64,000 nucleotides of DNA. Origin: Shinisaurus crocodilurus (lineage: Eukaryota > Chordata > Lepidosauria > Squamata > Shinisauridae). Both the position numbers and the translations under genes were made by a program. The stretch is from positions 282,051,772 to 282,115,771 of the forward strand of contig CM037879.1 of NCBI GenBank assembly GCA_021292165.1. Direction: 5' to 3'. Position 1 is the first letter of the stretch. Each line of letters starts with the position of its first letter. The notes beneath the pieces were generated by a model. That model made no database searches. It was not told where the DNA came from and worked only from the letters and a program-made list of their open reading frames with translations. Below, one piece after another: positions 63,909 to 64,000 of this stretch.

Positions 63909-64000
63909 CATAGATAGAGTTGGAAGGGGCCTACAAGGCCATCAAGTCCAACCCCCTGCTCAATGCAGGAAACTAGAGGAGGGGTCTCCCATCCAAGTAA
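63909..64000 (-). mobile_element. 5S rRNA-headed SINE (minus), cut by window end
   Basis: CATAGATAGAGTTGGAAGGG, GCCTACAAGGCCATCAAGTC and GGGGTCTCCCATCCAAGTAA. The tail and the beginning of the 5S-like part are present; the rest of the head lies beyond the window. Confidence 0.85.

Noticed and set aside
1..64000. CRISPR array, operon or bacterial-type system
   Set aside because: The sequence is vertebrate intron. The short repeats are tandem duplications or transposons, without the regular repeat-spacer pattern.

Overview
The window looks like part of a squamate reptile (lizard-type) chromosome. It is AT-rich, poor in CpG, and crowded with repeats that squamate genomes carry: tRNA-derived SINEs with a MIR-like core, CR1/L2-type LINE tails, L1 fragments, Tigger-like and hAT foldback MITEs, and a DIRS-type retroelement remnant. 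I cannot place it to species.

The only cellular gene I can support is USP6NL (RN-tre, a TBC-domain Rab GTPase-activating protein) on the + strand. Two exons are secure: 52615-52688 and 54111-54193. Together they encode the conserved N-terminal stretch with KLAQERAEIVAKYDK, EPWEDADYL and YKVTDRFGF. Two candidate first coding exons lie upstream, at 1061-1133 and 39445-39505. Both begin with ATG after an in-frame stop, and both end one base into a codon at a GT donor, which is the phase that exon 52615 needs. They read as mutually exclusive N-termini, probably from separate promoters. The TBC domain and the rest of the gene lie beyond position 64000. The window is therefore mostly USP6NL intron: up to about 51 kb before the first shared exon, 1.4 kb between the two shared exons, and at least 9.8 kb after them.

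Layout. 1-1133: upstream region and candidate first exon. 1134-39374: repeat-rich intron with foldback hAT MITEs, a TATACTCGAG-ended element, Tigger-like MITEs, SINEs, two zinc-finger-tailed LINE fragments, a DIRS gag remnant (about 21.8-23.7 kb), a pyrimidine-rich hAT element (25.8-26.6 kb), a GC-rich hAT element with a long hairpin (32.1-32.5 kb), and an internally deleted L1 (35.9-37.3 kb). 39375-54193: three exons in quieter intron. 54194-64000: intron with more MITEs and SINEs.

No new multi-gene system is visible. The most interesting items are the alternative first exons; a SINE family whose head is 5S rRNA-derived and whose tail looks like CR1 (four copies); many hAT foldback elements with readable 8-bp target duplications, several nested; and a hAT element whose hairpin encodes near-identical peptides on both strands. 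No search was run: family names rest on motifs and recalled consensus sequences.
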